Shown: in pieces, positions 39,201-48,360 of the stretch
How positions within the stretch are numbered: the stretch's first letter is position 1
Layout of the letters: every line of letters starts with the position of its first letter
From: Apostichopus japonicus
Lineage: Eukaryota; Echinodermata; Holothuroidea; Aspidochirotida; Stichopodidae
NCBI RefSeq assembly: GCF_037975245.1
Contig: NC_092576.1
Location: 44,925,111-44,989,110 of the forward strand
Direction: 5' to 3'
DNA: 64,000 nt
Notes under the pieces: generated by a model
The model's database searches: none
What the model saw: the letters and a program-made list of their open reading frames with translations, nothing else
Told to the model about the DNA's origin: nothing
Made by a program: the position numbers and the translations under genes

Positions 39201-42200
39201 TTTACCTCAACGGAATCGGTTGTCGACTTAACACAGGTAGTACCGTATGTGTTTGAACACTCCTCGATGACGGGAATGGTTATAGCTGGTTTCACTAGAA
39301 AGAAGAGCATTGAAGAATACATTCTCTAGTAACAATCACATTGATTATTGTTAGGCACGTGGCTATATTTGAAAGTTATTGAAGAACGAAGACAGTTCCA
39401 TGTGAATAATCGTAGATTGTTTCAGAAAGATCAGTTTGATATATTTAGTTATTTTGATAATCCAATGCGTGAAAGTTACTGTTTACCAACATTACCTGCA
39501 ACATTGTCTGCATCTTTGGGTGAAAATGTTATGCTATAGCAGCTCTGAACATTTCATATCTGGGGACATTTTTATTAGTCCAACAACTGAGTAAATGATA
39601 CCATTTGAAACTTGAGCTAACAATATCATTCACTAAATTGTTAACAATGGTTTAAATCATCCATTCTATGGGGACAAATAGTATATACTGTTACACGCGC
39701 GTAACAATTTATATCAATGTACAGTTAATTGTTACAGTACACAGTACAAGTAGGCTGTAGTAACCCACTTGTAGTAAGACCTCCGCTCGGCAGTGCACAT
39801 AATGACCTTATTACGGAACTTTGGGAGAGACACGACAAACATAGACCGATACAGGAAATGAGTTTGAACATTATATCCAAATACAGTTCTTTCTTGGTGA
39901 AAAATGTAGACAGAAAAAATTCCGCATTGCACGATGCCCTAACGGTGTCAAATGTAATACGATGGAAACTAACAATATTGCACACTGTTTTCCATCTTAC
40001 AGGTAAAACGTCAAATATGTGAGTGGATATCATGCATCATTCAGCATCATTGTCTATTTTCAGCATGAACGTCTCTGAAATGGAGTGTTGTTAACCCTGT
40101 ACGTAGCTTGCGGTTGATTGTTAAATATTTATTTTCAAACACACTCGATGATTTGTACGATTGGAAAGAAATGTTGGTTATTATCAGAAGAAGTTGTCGC
40201 TTTAAGAAAAGAAAGAATGACATATTTTCATTCGCATATGTGTTTTGTTAAGGTTTTCCATAGATCTAGTTGTGAATATGTACTTGGGGTATGTTTCTCC
40301 AAAAAAAGGTTGAATCCGCCAGACGCAAGCAATTTGAAGATCTTGCGCCCCTGGCCGAAAAATTGCGTCCCGTTCATAACAATGCTGGTCAGAATTATAT
40401 CTTTGGTTGTGTTGTTGAAGTTTTCCGTCGTATGTCGTTGGGGGAAATACAAGGCGGCGGTTACAAACATTGTCACCTTGTTAGAGATTTTTGAGGCAAA
40501 CCAGACGCAAAATCTTGGGAACTAGGGATAAAAATCGCCTGGTGCCTGCTTAATGTACGACATGTAGGTGTACCCAGGTTGAGTAAAGAAAAGACTGTTG
40601 TGAATGATGCTTAATACAAGAACTGTTTCCACCTCGGTCATCAGCTGCCAATGTGAACATTGTTTGTCATATATCAATACTTTTTTGCTGTACTACGTAA
40701 ATTGAAGTAACATGCTGTACATGCTTGTTCAACCTGGCATACCCTACAGCCTAGTGCGTCACATTCATATAAGATTATTCATGTAAGATCATCGCAACCA
40801 CCGTCCAGCCCAGCACAAACTTCCTGTGTCGTATACTTAGATCACTGTATCGTTCTGATATGTACAGATGTAGTTAATACTGTAATGCTAACAGTGGGAC
40901 CTATGATCTGCAACACAAATAAATACTTATGTAAGTACTGGAATGCACGAGAGACACAACTTAATCACATATACCGGTAACAAAACTGTTTTTATCCAAG
41001 CAGTTAAAAACACATTTATGTTTATGAATACGCAAAAATCCTGTTTTGAGCAATTTCACTACAAAATAACAATTTACACACTGCTCTCCATCTTAAAAGA
41101 AAATCATCAAACATGCAAAGAATATCATGAATTGCACTAATCATACAGTATAAAAGAAAAAACATTTGGTATTTTGTAATTATTTAGATTCTTATCATAA
41201 TATATGTCAGATGTACTGAGTAATAATTGTTTAAAATGTTACTGGTATTGTAACAGTTGAAAGGTACTTGCTCTCTCTCTTCTAAAAGTGCTCTCTGTAG
41301 TCTTGTCCTACATGTTTCACTATACCAGTAAAGCTTGTTCAGCTATCTTTTCACAATCATTTCTAATTTGAGAGAATCTGATAATGCAACATCTCCAACT
41401 AACATGGAAGTATATTCTATAACACTGGAGAAGCCTCAGAAATATGAAGTCACAATTTCCTGTTTTACAGAAAAAGTAAGAACTCCCAAGCCTACCAAAA
41501 ACGATTAAACACCTATTTCATAATAACCCGCCTACCATATCCATCGATCAAACCTTGCCACTAAAAGTTTGTAACGAAATTTAAATGTGAAGCCCTTTGT
41601 TGGCACGTGTGGGCTACACCAAGAAAAAAGAAAAAAAAGAAAAGTGCATTCGTTTCCCAATCGTTTATGGATACTTCTATCAACCATTAGAAGATTTAAC
41701 TATGTCAAAATAAGTCTTGTACGGCTAGCATTTCGCTGATAGATGGCAAGCGCACGATATGTTAAATATGAAGTACAATTGGCTTTGTGAAAGCTTGCCA
41801 TAAAAGTTGCTCAAAATTGCACACATAACTATCTCACTAATGTACAGAGTAATTGAGTTGAATTTTTTCCAGAATTTAGTGCCAGCCAGAAAAGATCAAA
41901 CAATTCCAGCTCTTATTTGTAGCACTCACTTGTTGGCATCGACCAACCATTTCACTTGTAAGGATTTTCAGATGTTTGAAAGCACATGTGTGTTCCTATG
42001 TGAAATATAGACACATAGATGTATGAGCAAATGGACATTTTCGAGCCAACCAACCATCCCTTTCAGAATTGTTGTTACTGAATAAGAGTTACATGGGATT
42101 GTTTATATACTTGTGTTCGACCGATAATCGGTTAGATAATCGGCATCGGGCCGATTATCAGACAATCGGTAATAATCGGCATCGGCAAAATCCATTATTA

Positions 42201-45200
42201 TCGATTATTACGTTCCACATTATAAAGGAATTTTTTCCTCGCTTTTGATTCATGACTCCCACAACAGGGCAAGAATGTGGATCCTTCAATTCAACGCTAT
42301 CCAAAGCCGGTAAAGGTGCGCTAATTCACCATGAAACGGTATCGCAAGTTCCACCCAAGATTGTACGTATATCGTTTGACATACTATCCAGTTTTGGCAG
42401 TTAACATTAGGGTGGGTCAGTATAAGCAAAAACAGATATCGATATACCCGGGTGATGATGAATACCAGGAATTACCAGGTATACCGCAAATTTCGCTGAA
42501 CCGTTACTTCCAGCATGAACTGTACTATCAAACACTAGCATGAACCGTATGGACACTAGTCTAGCCTACATGTGTATTTGCGTTTTATGACCACCACTTT
42601 CTCATGTTTGCTTTTGCAGTAACTTATTTAAATATTTCATTGAAAAGAAAATAAAGTACGAAAATAGATCCTTGTCAAGTGACACAAGGTAATGTGAGTG
42701 TGGTATTATGTGCTACAGTGAATTACCAGGAACGGACATAAGCACATAGAGAAAAGCCTGCAAAGGGGCTGCTGACTCACCTTCGACTGTAAGGAGTTCT
42801 AGTGAAGTATAATCGGTTTTGTGTCCTCGTGTCTATGGAGAAACTGTTGGTTCCAGACTGGGTGTGACTTGTGAAACATGATGCAATATAGAAGAGGATC
42901 ATCCCACGATTCCCGGAGCTTTATTAACACATTTACGTATCGTTTGACGCTCAGGCGTAGGAGCCGATCGTGGTGGTAGGAGGAGGGAGAGACAGGTAAG
43001 TATCGTCGCTTGTAAATTCCCAATGCAGTAAGTTTTGGGGAATTGTATTTGCTCCTCTCTTACCTGTCTTCCACTCCACACCTGCACGGAGTGGCACTGT
43101 TACGATGGTGGGAGGCCCAACGGGCGGGACCTACTCGAATGAACTACCAACATCGCACGCCAAAGAGCGGCTTCCGATGCAAGATTGTCGGTCAAGTAAG
43201 CGGAGACGAAGGTCGATGGAGTTCTCCACGCTGCCGCTTTCAAAATATCCTCCAGGGGGACACCTGTAAACAGAGCCTTGGAGGATGCTTGGCCCCTTAG
43301 GTCGTGGGCCATTACACTCTCCTGTTGGAGCATGGATCAGCTGGACGATCCATCTGGAGATCGTGTAGGGTGTAGGGTGCTGACGGGATGACGAAAAGTG
43401 AGGTACGGAGTGACTAAGTTCTGCTGATGTACCACAACAAAGCTCGGACCGGGCACCACAGTTTGTCCTCTCTGATCGAGGAAAAAGGAGAGAGTCTGAG
43501 GAGGAAGATGTCCCCCTGGTACAAATTCCAGCGTTGGTTCTTAATTATTATTATGACTAAATATAAAACCAAAGCAATATACTTTTGAACCACTATGGCC
43601 GTTTCACCGTACGTGAAAACGTGAAAGTGAAACGATAACATTGGCTTTGCTCACTGTTAGTTCTACCATGGAGCTATTCGGTAATAGCTCCATGGTTCTA
43701 CGTATATAAGGCTAGTCTGGCTAAAGAACGGTTAAACCTCTCAACTGTTCAAATTGAAAAGAGCATACCACAATAGTTTACTGTTTTACCTCCATGGGTG
43801 GACAAGGACGCCTTTGTTCTGAGTGTACGGGAACTACTAGAGGTGCATAGACAGTGGGGCGGGGTTAGCTCATATACGTAAAGCACTGTGGAGAGCGTTG
43901 ACCGGCTGTAATTGGATTATAGCGCTTGTCAATCTTACTGGCTATTTCTTAATTGGTCAGTTAATCGTGTATAGGATTCTACACAGTTACGGGGTCTTTC
44001 ATAATGTCGTGCAAGGAGCATCTTTAGGTATTAAGATGGGGCACTTAGTGTTAGTTGCAAGGCAGAAACTTTGCCGAACTTTGTAGCGGTTGTAAGAGAC
44101 GATTTTTTTTAGCATGGCTGTTTTACCTCCATGGTTTTAGCAGGGAGTTAGTATAACAACTCCCTGGTTTCAGGGACTTGTTTTAGGGGGTTATTTTTGG
44201 CTTCTGCAGAGGAGCGAGTTATGCACTCTGCAGCTGCGCTGCGTAACTGTTTGTGCCTGCGCAAGGTCGTCGCAGCGTAGGGTTTCTCGGGCTGACGAAT
44301 CTCATCGTTTGCTGCGCTGCGTTGTCCTTACGCTGCGTCGTCCGTGGCAAGGCTAGTTACTGTACGTCACCCTTGTATTGTGTTAAGGTTTTACTGTATT
44401 ACTGTATATATTATTTGTTTATTACATTACGAAAGATGTACGACATCGTTTATATTATTCTACTTAAAAAGCTCGTAATGCATGGTTAGTGTATTTTATT
44501 CAAGGTGTCCTCGAGTCTCTATCCATACACACCCCCCCCCCCCGTTCCTTACTTGCCAACTGGGTACTTCACCATACCACCAGGGAGCTGCTACTCTAAC
44601 AGCTCCCTGATACTACCAAAGCGGAAAGCGTTACAGTACTTTAGTGTGGGATTTCTACCACATGTAGTTAAGTCACTGGAGAATCGCCTTTGATTTAGTG
44701 TGTTAAAATTGTTTGAAACAACGTTGAATCGGAAGGGTTCCCTCGCAGATGATAATCATTAAGAACTTGAACCAGCGTCCGGGATTGTATCATTTGTCGA
44801 TATCAGATGAAGACATTACGAATATTTTATTTCCTTACGTTCTACTATTCACTTAATTGCGTTGGATTTGCAACACTGATAATGGTTATAATACCAGTTG
44901 TAAAAGCTAACTCTAACATTGTCTTAATTTCGTAGCCATTGGCTACTATTTCCCATTCTGTATTCTGTGTACCACTGTCATGTACTGTGTTGTGGCGGGA
45001 TTGCAATATTGCAACTCCTCGTTGTAAACGTACTGCACCCTATGTAAGTATTGCAATGTTGTTTATTTGGTATAGTGTGAAACGTTATGTGGTATATCTA
45101 CATCTTTGATTGTAGTGGCCTAGAAGTTAGTAATCATGCATGACACTAAATCATGCATTAGGCCAGTTCCATCAAAACGATGAAATAATGGGTAATCGGC

Positions 45201-47563
45201 CCGATTGTCACATGACCTAACCGATTATTATTTAATCGGTCGAAAAGTAGTTTACAACTTTGAAATACGTTTTCAACGTTCTGCTGATCGGCTTAATCAT
45301 CTAGTATAAATCATAGAGAATATGAGCAATGTTGAGACCATTTAAGATATATATTTGACATATTGACCCCATGATGCTCAGATGTTGAAAATGGCAAGCT
45401 CCACTGTGAGTTTGTTTAAGGTAGATAACAGCAACAATAAATACCCTTTGAAATATATTTAATTTCTGAATGACTGTATGTTTTGTTGAAGACCTATGGA
45501 TTCCTTTCAAAAACACTTAACAGAACTGACATTGACCAAAATGTGTTCACCAAATGGAAATCATAGCCTTGGAGAACTCATAGATTAATTGTAGCTTTAA
45601 CTTTATAGTTATTATGTGTACAAGGTTTTTAGACTAATAAGTAGGATTTCAACGAAGATGCATTTTTGAGTTATCGTGTTAAAATTGTTTCAGACGATGG
45701 CCTCTTTTGACCTCAAATGACCTTTGACCGTCGCAGAAAAGAATAGCGTTATTGTACTCAATACGACGGATCTATATACCAATTATGACGTTAATCCACC
45801 TTGAATTTCTTAATACCATATTTACAAGCTAGTATGACTTACACGTATACATACATACAGGGGCAAATTGCAATATGACATAAACATATTAATCTACACT
45901 GTTAATCTACTATGTTGTGTGGAACGATCATTTGATACTGATTGCTGTTCTCATTTTAATTACATATTTCATTTCCGTTCTTTAAAGTGTACAATAATTA
46001 AACTTTCAAAGCTACATACCGGTTGTGTGCACACAGATAAAATTCGTAAATCTTATACCCTCAGTTGAGTTTGCCATTGTTACTCGGTATACAGATTCAT
46101 GGCTTGCCGTCACGTTATTTATAAGTAACGATCCGTTTGGATAAATCTCAAATTCTTTAGATTCGTAGCCATCTCCACTTTTCTCGCCATGGTCGAGCAA
46201 CAATATGTTCTTTGCTTCGTTAACATTGTACCAAGATATAAGAGCGAAAGAGCTTCCATTACAGGAACACGGAATGAGTCCCACTGTACCAATATCAACA
46301 TACTGTGTCAGTGCACATTCTGTATCTTCTACCGAAGTTGCTGTACAAGGGAGAACAAGGAATGTGTTATGTTACAGCTCTCGAACTCAGCAATGGTTGT
46401 ATTTACTTAAAGCCTTAATTATTCAATTAATAAGGGATAAAATAAACAAATTAAAGAACACACAAACCCAGAGGGAAATCCCTCCCATCGCTTACAGGCC
46501 ATTGCATGTATGCAACATAATAGCAGTTTGTAAACTAACAATGGCTAAACTTCATACAGCAGATGGAGGGCAGTATGAATCCAGACAGAGTCAGTGTTTA
46601 AATGGTTTGATGACAGGCAATCGTGTGGCTTAATACCACAACGATAAAAGAAAGACAAAGGTACATGGTTTGTTGTGAATAATGTTGCATGATCTCTCTA
46701 ACAGCAAAGAGCTGAATTTTCCTTTTTAATATTTACCTTTATGAGGTTTATTTGATATTTTGACCTCTGCTGACCCAATATGACCTTCACCCAAAGTAAT
46801 AAGGTTCTTGTACTAATTATAAGAAAGACACATGCCAAATATTAGCTATGCGATGTAACCTACTGTATCTTGCGATATAATGTTTACAAGTTTGTATTTG
46901 TAAGATCTTATAGACTGTCACCTATGATGAACCCAAATAACCTTTGACCTCCACAGAAAGCAATTAGGTCATTGTACTACGTATAGGGAAGCCACATGCA
47001 AAAGCCAATCAAGTTGTACTCAATATGACAAATGATATACCATACATGAAAATCATCCATTGTATCTAAAATGAAATATCATGCATACAAAGTTTTCAGA
47101 GTTTAACAGCTGGAGACCCAGATGATCTTTGACATCTCAAAAACAAAACGAAAATCAAAATACAAAATGAATCCACATGATAAGTATAAAGAGGACATTC
47201 ATAATTCCTCTCATGAGATATCATGTTTACGGTTTCAGCATTTGACCGCTGGTGACTTCAGATACTATTTGACCTCCACCAGAGGCAGTAGGGATCTTCT
47301 ACTCGACAAGGGGCATCTACATGCCACGTATGAAACGTACCCATGATATATTGTGATATCATGTTTACAATCTGGGCGTCACTCACACATGTAAACACAA
47401 TTCAATTTATATCATAGCTCTCACAATATACATCCACGATATTGCAGCTACTTGTACGTACGTAATGAATGATTCTCCACTTCTCACTCGATTACTACTC
47501 ACCTGAAGATAATGCAAGTATTACCGTGTATGCTAAAAGGAGTCCAGGGTGGAGAATCGCCAT
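32337..47563 (-). CDS. Membrane Ig-NACHT receptor (spliced, 11 coding exons)
   Basis: Joined on the minus strand: 47563-47503, 46340-46020, 39294-38641, 37900-37562, 37462-37349, 36763-36717, 36294-36267, 35349-35303, 34880-34853, 34307-32791, 32675-32337. Every junction is AG/GT, phases match throughout, and the 3495-nt frame is open (1164 residues). Predicted order: signal peptide (1-20), Ig 1 (21-127), Ig 2 and 3 (128-345), Ig 4 (346-458), transmembrane helix (about 470-492), two copies of a 25-residue cytoplasmic module (497-546), NACHT with Walker A (629-637), Walker B (705-715) and a TTRPS sensor (742-746), a helical region, then a C-terminal tail. NACHT proteins usually sit in the cytosol behind death-fold domains. 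Here Ig domains would face outside and NACHT inside. Role in immune sensing is inferred. A pre-formed UTR exon upstream is likely. Confidence 0.87.
32791..34307 (-). CDS. Ig-NACHT gene, exon 10 (NACHT NTPase)
   Basis: A 1517-nt exon, entered in phase 1 after ATCACAG and ended in phase 0 by CAG|GTAAGT. It begins [15 protein letters not shown] pre-NACHT segment ([20 protein letters not shown]) leads into GEPGYGKST (Walker A), [11 protein letters not shown] (extended Walker B) and VILTTRPS (sensor 1). [15 protein letters not shown] further on is typical of the winged-helix/helical part of animal NLRs. Key nucleotide-binding residues (K635, S636, D and E of DGFDE) are intact. No CARD, DED, death or TIR domain precedes it. 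The Met at 34335 lies in the intron and is not a needed start. Confidence 0.92.
34727..34804. repeat. (TA)n microsatellite at duplication edge
   Basis: Long alternating TA run in the intron between exons 9 and 10, adjoining duplication copy A. Confidence 0.9.
34853..34880 (-). CDS. Ig-NACHT gene, exon 9 (micro-exon, module copy 2)
   Basis: A 28-nt exon between TTTCACAG and GTATGTG, coding for DIPMMENTN plus one base. Identical to exon 7. Phase 0 in, phase 1 out. Confidence 0.75.
35303..35349 (-). CDS. Ig-NACHT gene, exon 8 (module copy 2)
   Basis: A 47-nt exon between TCTTTTCAG and GTAATG, entered in phase 1 and left in phase 0. With the carried base it codes for [16 protein letters not shown], identical to exon 6. 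Confidence 0.78.
35978..36219. repeat. (TA)n with TATTGAATA variants
   Basis: A mixed TA microsatellite between duplication copies A and B, with several ATATTGAATATA interruptions. Probable recombination substrate for the duplication. Confidence 0.9.
36267..36294 (-). CDS. Ig-NACHT gene, exon 7 (micro-exon, module copy 1)
   Basis: A 28-nt exon, DIPMMENTN plus one base, phase 0 in and phase 1 out, identical to exon 9. With exon 6 it totals 75 nt, so doubling the pair preserves the frame. Confidence 0.75.
36717..36763 (-). CDS. Ig-NACHT gene, exon 6 (module copy 1)
   Basis: A 47-nt exon directly after the transmembrane exon. It codes for [16 protein letters not shown]. The basic start fits a stop-transfer region; SESFED gives acidic serine sites that could be kinase targets (inference). 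Confidence 0.78.
37349..37462 (-). CDS. Ig-NACHT gene, exon 5 (transmembrane helix)
   Basis: A 114-nt phase 1-1 exon between TTTATAG and GTACAT. The product starts [11 protein letters not shown], then a hydrophobic run [16 protein letters not shown] followed by TAAVVILC and RIR, a single-pass helix with a basic cytoplasmic edge. With the N-terminal signal peptide this predicts type I topology. Confidence 0.9.
37562..37900 (-). CDS. Ig-NACHT gene, exon 4 (Ig domain 4)
   Basis: A 339-nt phase 1-1 exon between CCTTTCAG and GTAAGT. It codes for an Ig-like domain starting [13 protein letters not shown], with Cys in VLTCSV, Trp in ALEWRAF and Cys in VTVECRA, spaced as B, C and F strands. It is clearly related to the first half of exon 3 ([13 protein letters not shown] start, NCFV, LSWTI, LLVCRS), so the two arose by internal duplication. 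Confidence 0.88.
38641..39294 (-). CDS. Ig-NACHT gene, exon 3 (Ig domains 2 and 3)
   Basis: A 654-nt phase 1-1 exon between TTTCTAG and GTAAGA. Ig 2 has [16 protein letters not shown] and LLVCRSN. Ig 3 has NLSCKD, VIWKWS and the canonical [16 protein letters not shown]-strand motif. Potential N-glycosylation sites include NFT, NVT, NLS and NHT. Two Ig domains in one exon suggests a lost intron. A leader-like hydrophobic start upstream of the acceptor is intronic. Confidence 0.88.
39300..42110. other. Intron 2, distal part; short unrecognised open frames
   Basis: Plus-strand frames at 39348-39539, 39729-40022 and 40291-40494 (the last with [20 protein letters not shown]) look partly protein-like and may be transposon debris. 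I cannot name a family. Confidence 0.3.
43100..43560 (-). pseudogene. DIRS-type tyrosine recombinase remnant, frameshifted
   Basis: Minus-strand frames give [20 protein letters not shown] and [10 protein letters not shown], then a frame change through [17 protein letters not shown], then a third frame with [30 protein letters not shown] and VSAYLTD. H and R of HDLR, the W and the Y before LTD match the catalytic H-x-x-R, H/W and Y residues of tyrosine recombinases of DIRS-like retroelements. At least two frame shifts show it is dead. Confidence 0.75.
43665..43696. other. Hairpin 1 (14-bp perfect arms)
   Basis: ACCATGGAGCTATT pairs with AATAGCTCCATGGT around a 4-base loop. A TATATAAGG motif follows at about 43704. 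Confidence 0.9.
44141..44166. other. Hairpin 2 (9-bp perfect arms)
   Basis: CAGGGAGTT pairs with AACTCCCTG around an 8-base loop. Confidence 0.85.
44581..44609. other. Hairpin 3 (10-bp perfect arms)
   Basis: CAGGGAGCTG pairs with CAGCTCCCTG around a 9-base loop. Confidence 0.85.
45640..45850 (-). repeat. AGGTCA-rich tandem repeat, locus 3a (intron 2)
   Basis: Read on the minus strand it has GGTCAAAGGTCATTTGAGGTCA, split from TTGAGTACAATAACGC-like spacer sequence, matching loci 1 and 2. Confidence 0.75.
46020..46340 (-). CDS. Ig-NACHT gene, exon 2 (Ig domain 1)
   Basis: A 321-nt phase 1-1 exon between TTGTACAG and GTATGT. The domain has [12 protein letters not shown] (B strand), [11 protein letters not shown] (C strand) and [19 protein letters not shown] (E-F region), a V-set-like pattern. 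The F-strand Cys normally found two residues after Tyr is replaced (YRV). A nearby FICV Cys may or may not substitute. Glycosylation motifs NGS (twice), NVT and NST are present. Confidence 0.87.
46730..47400 (-). repeat. AGGTCA-rich tandem repeat, locus 3b (intron 1)
   Basis: Several TGACCTCTG/CCTTTGACCTCCACAGA and ATCATGTTTACAA phrases recur in order. They are the reverse complement of the loci 1 and 2 unit, at roughly 120-180 bp spacing. Confidence 0.75.
47503..47563 (-). CDS. Ig-NACHT gene, exon 1 (signal peptide)
   Basis: ATG at 47563 begins [20 protein letters not shown], a short typical secretion signal, ended by CAG|GTGAGT in phase 1. An acceptor TTTTTAG lies just upstream (exon edge 47582), so a separate 5' UTR exon is likely. 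The start was chosen because it is the only ATG giving a leader in the right phase. Confidence 0.85.
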
Positions 47564-47582
47564 GTTTCTCACATTCAAGAAT

Positions 47583-48360
47583 CTAAAAATAGAATGAGCA
47601 TACGTAACGGTGACAGTAGATGAAAAGTACAGTTTCAAAGTTACTGGTTATAGTGATAGGCCAGTCTTTATATGAATTGTTAATCTTGTCAACCGATGTT
47701 GTATAGGTATGTAGTGATCATCACCCTTTTGCATAATGGACTTGCCCACATCCTTGCGTAATCAGCAGTACTCTTCTCGCTATGCATCTTCCAGCGTGAC
47801 ACCACTTGCATGTAAGATTTGATACCGGAGAGATGTACTAATCATCAGCCTTTTTAATGACTACATATCAACGCTATATTCAGCAGTAGCTGGAGCGTAA
47901 TTAGTGGAGATTTTATACAGTCAAGGCATCATCATTCATCTCTTCATATTCGAGTCTACATCTCGCAATTATCTATTACAAGTCCGAGACTACGAGCAGT
48001 TGTTTTCATCGTCGCCGCGAGCTACATAGCCGTTACAGTACTGTATACGCAGCGGTAGCGAGCAAGTCAGACCCTAGCATATTTACAGTTATTACTACTA
48101 GCGAGCAATTATTACGTTTCGGACAAGTAACCGAATTATTATATAAATAAACATTTATCAGTTAGGAAGAGCAGTGAGTTACTACGAAGGACAGGCCTGG
48201 ATTAAGTGTCAGTCTGAATGGAGGCTCCATTACGTAAGCCACGTTTTACTGTACACACGTGAAGATATCGTTAGGCGCCGCCATCTTTGTTTGGACCCGA
48301 CTTCGAGTGGACACTGCGAATTGCGGAATATCGAGGAAGCAAAGTAACATAAGTTTGGGG
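47583..48360. promoter_or_regulatory. Probable divergent promoter region
   Basis: The Ig-NACHT gene starts leftward at 47.56 kb. A plus-strand exon-like segment ends with GGGG|GTGAGT at 48360/48361. A YY1-like GCCGCCATCTTTG lies at 48277-48289. No clear TATA box was found. The arrangement is inferred. Confidence 0.35.
48180..48360 (+). other. Candidate non-coding first exon of a plus-strand gene
   Basis: A locally GC-richer segment with the YY1-like site, ending at a strong GTGAGT donor. The first ATG (48218) gives only a short frame. Confidence 0.3.

Larger units (their letters stand above)
42115..45246. mobile_element. Element with CCGAT-type inverted ends in intron 2
   Basis: The left end TTCGACCGATAATCGGTTAG and the right end, read on the minus strand, TTCGACCGATT then AATAATCGGTTAG, are inverted and share further ATCGGGCCGATTA sequence. 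This resembles the self-complementary ends of some hAT-family elements. No clear target duplication was found. The interior holds DIRS-type recombinase fragments and three hairpins, so it is nested or composite. Confidence 0.55.

Noticed and set aside
40118-40525. Protein-like frame with [18 protein letters not shown]
   Set aside because: No family recognised, no clear exon borders, and it lies in an intron amid transposon debris; mentioned but not called.
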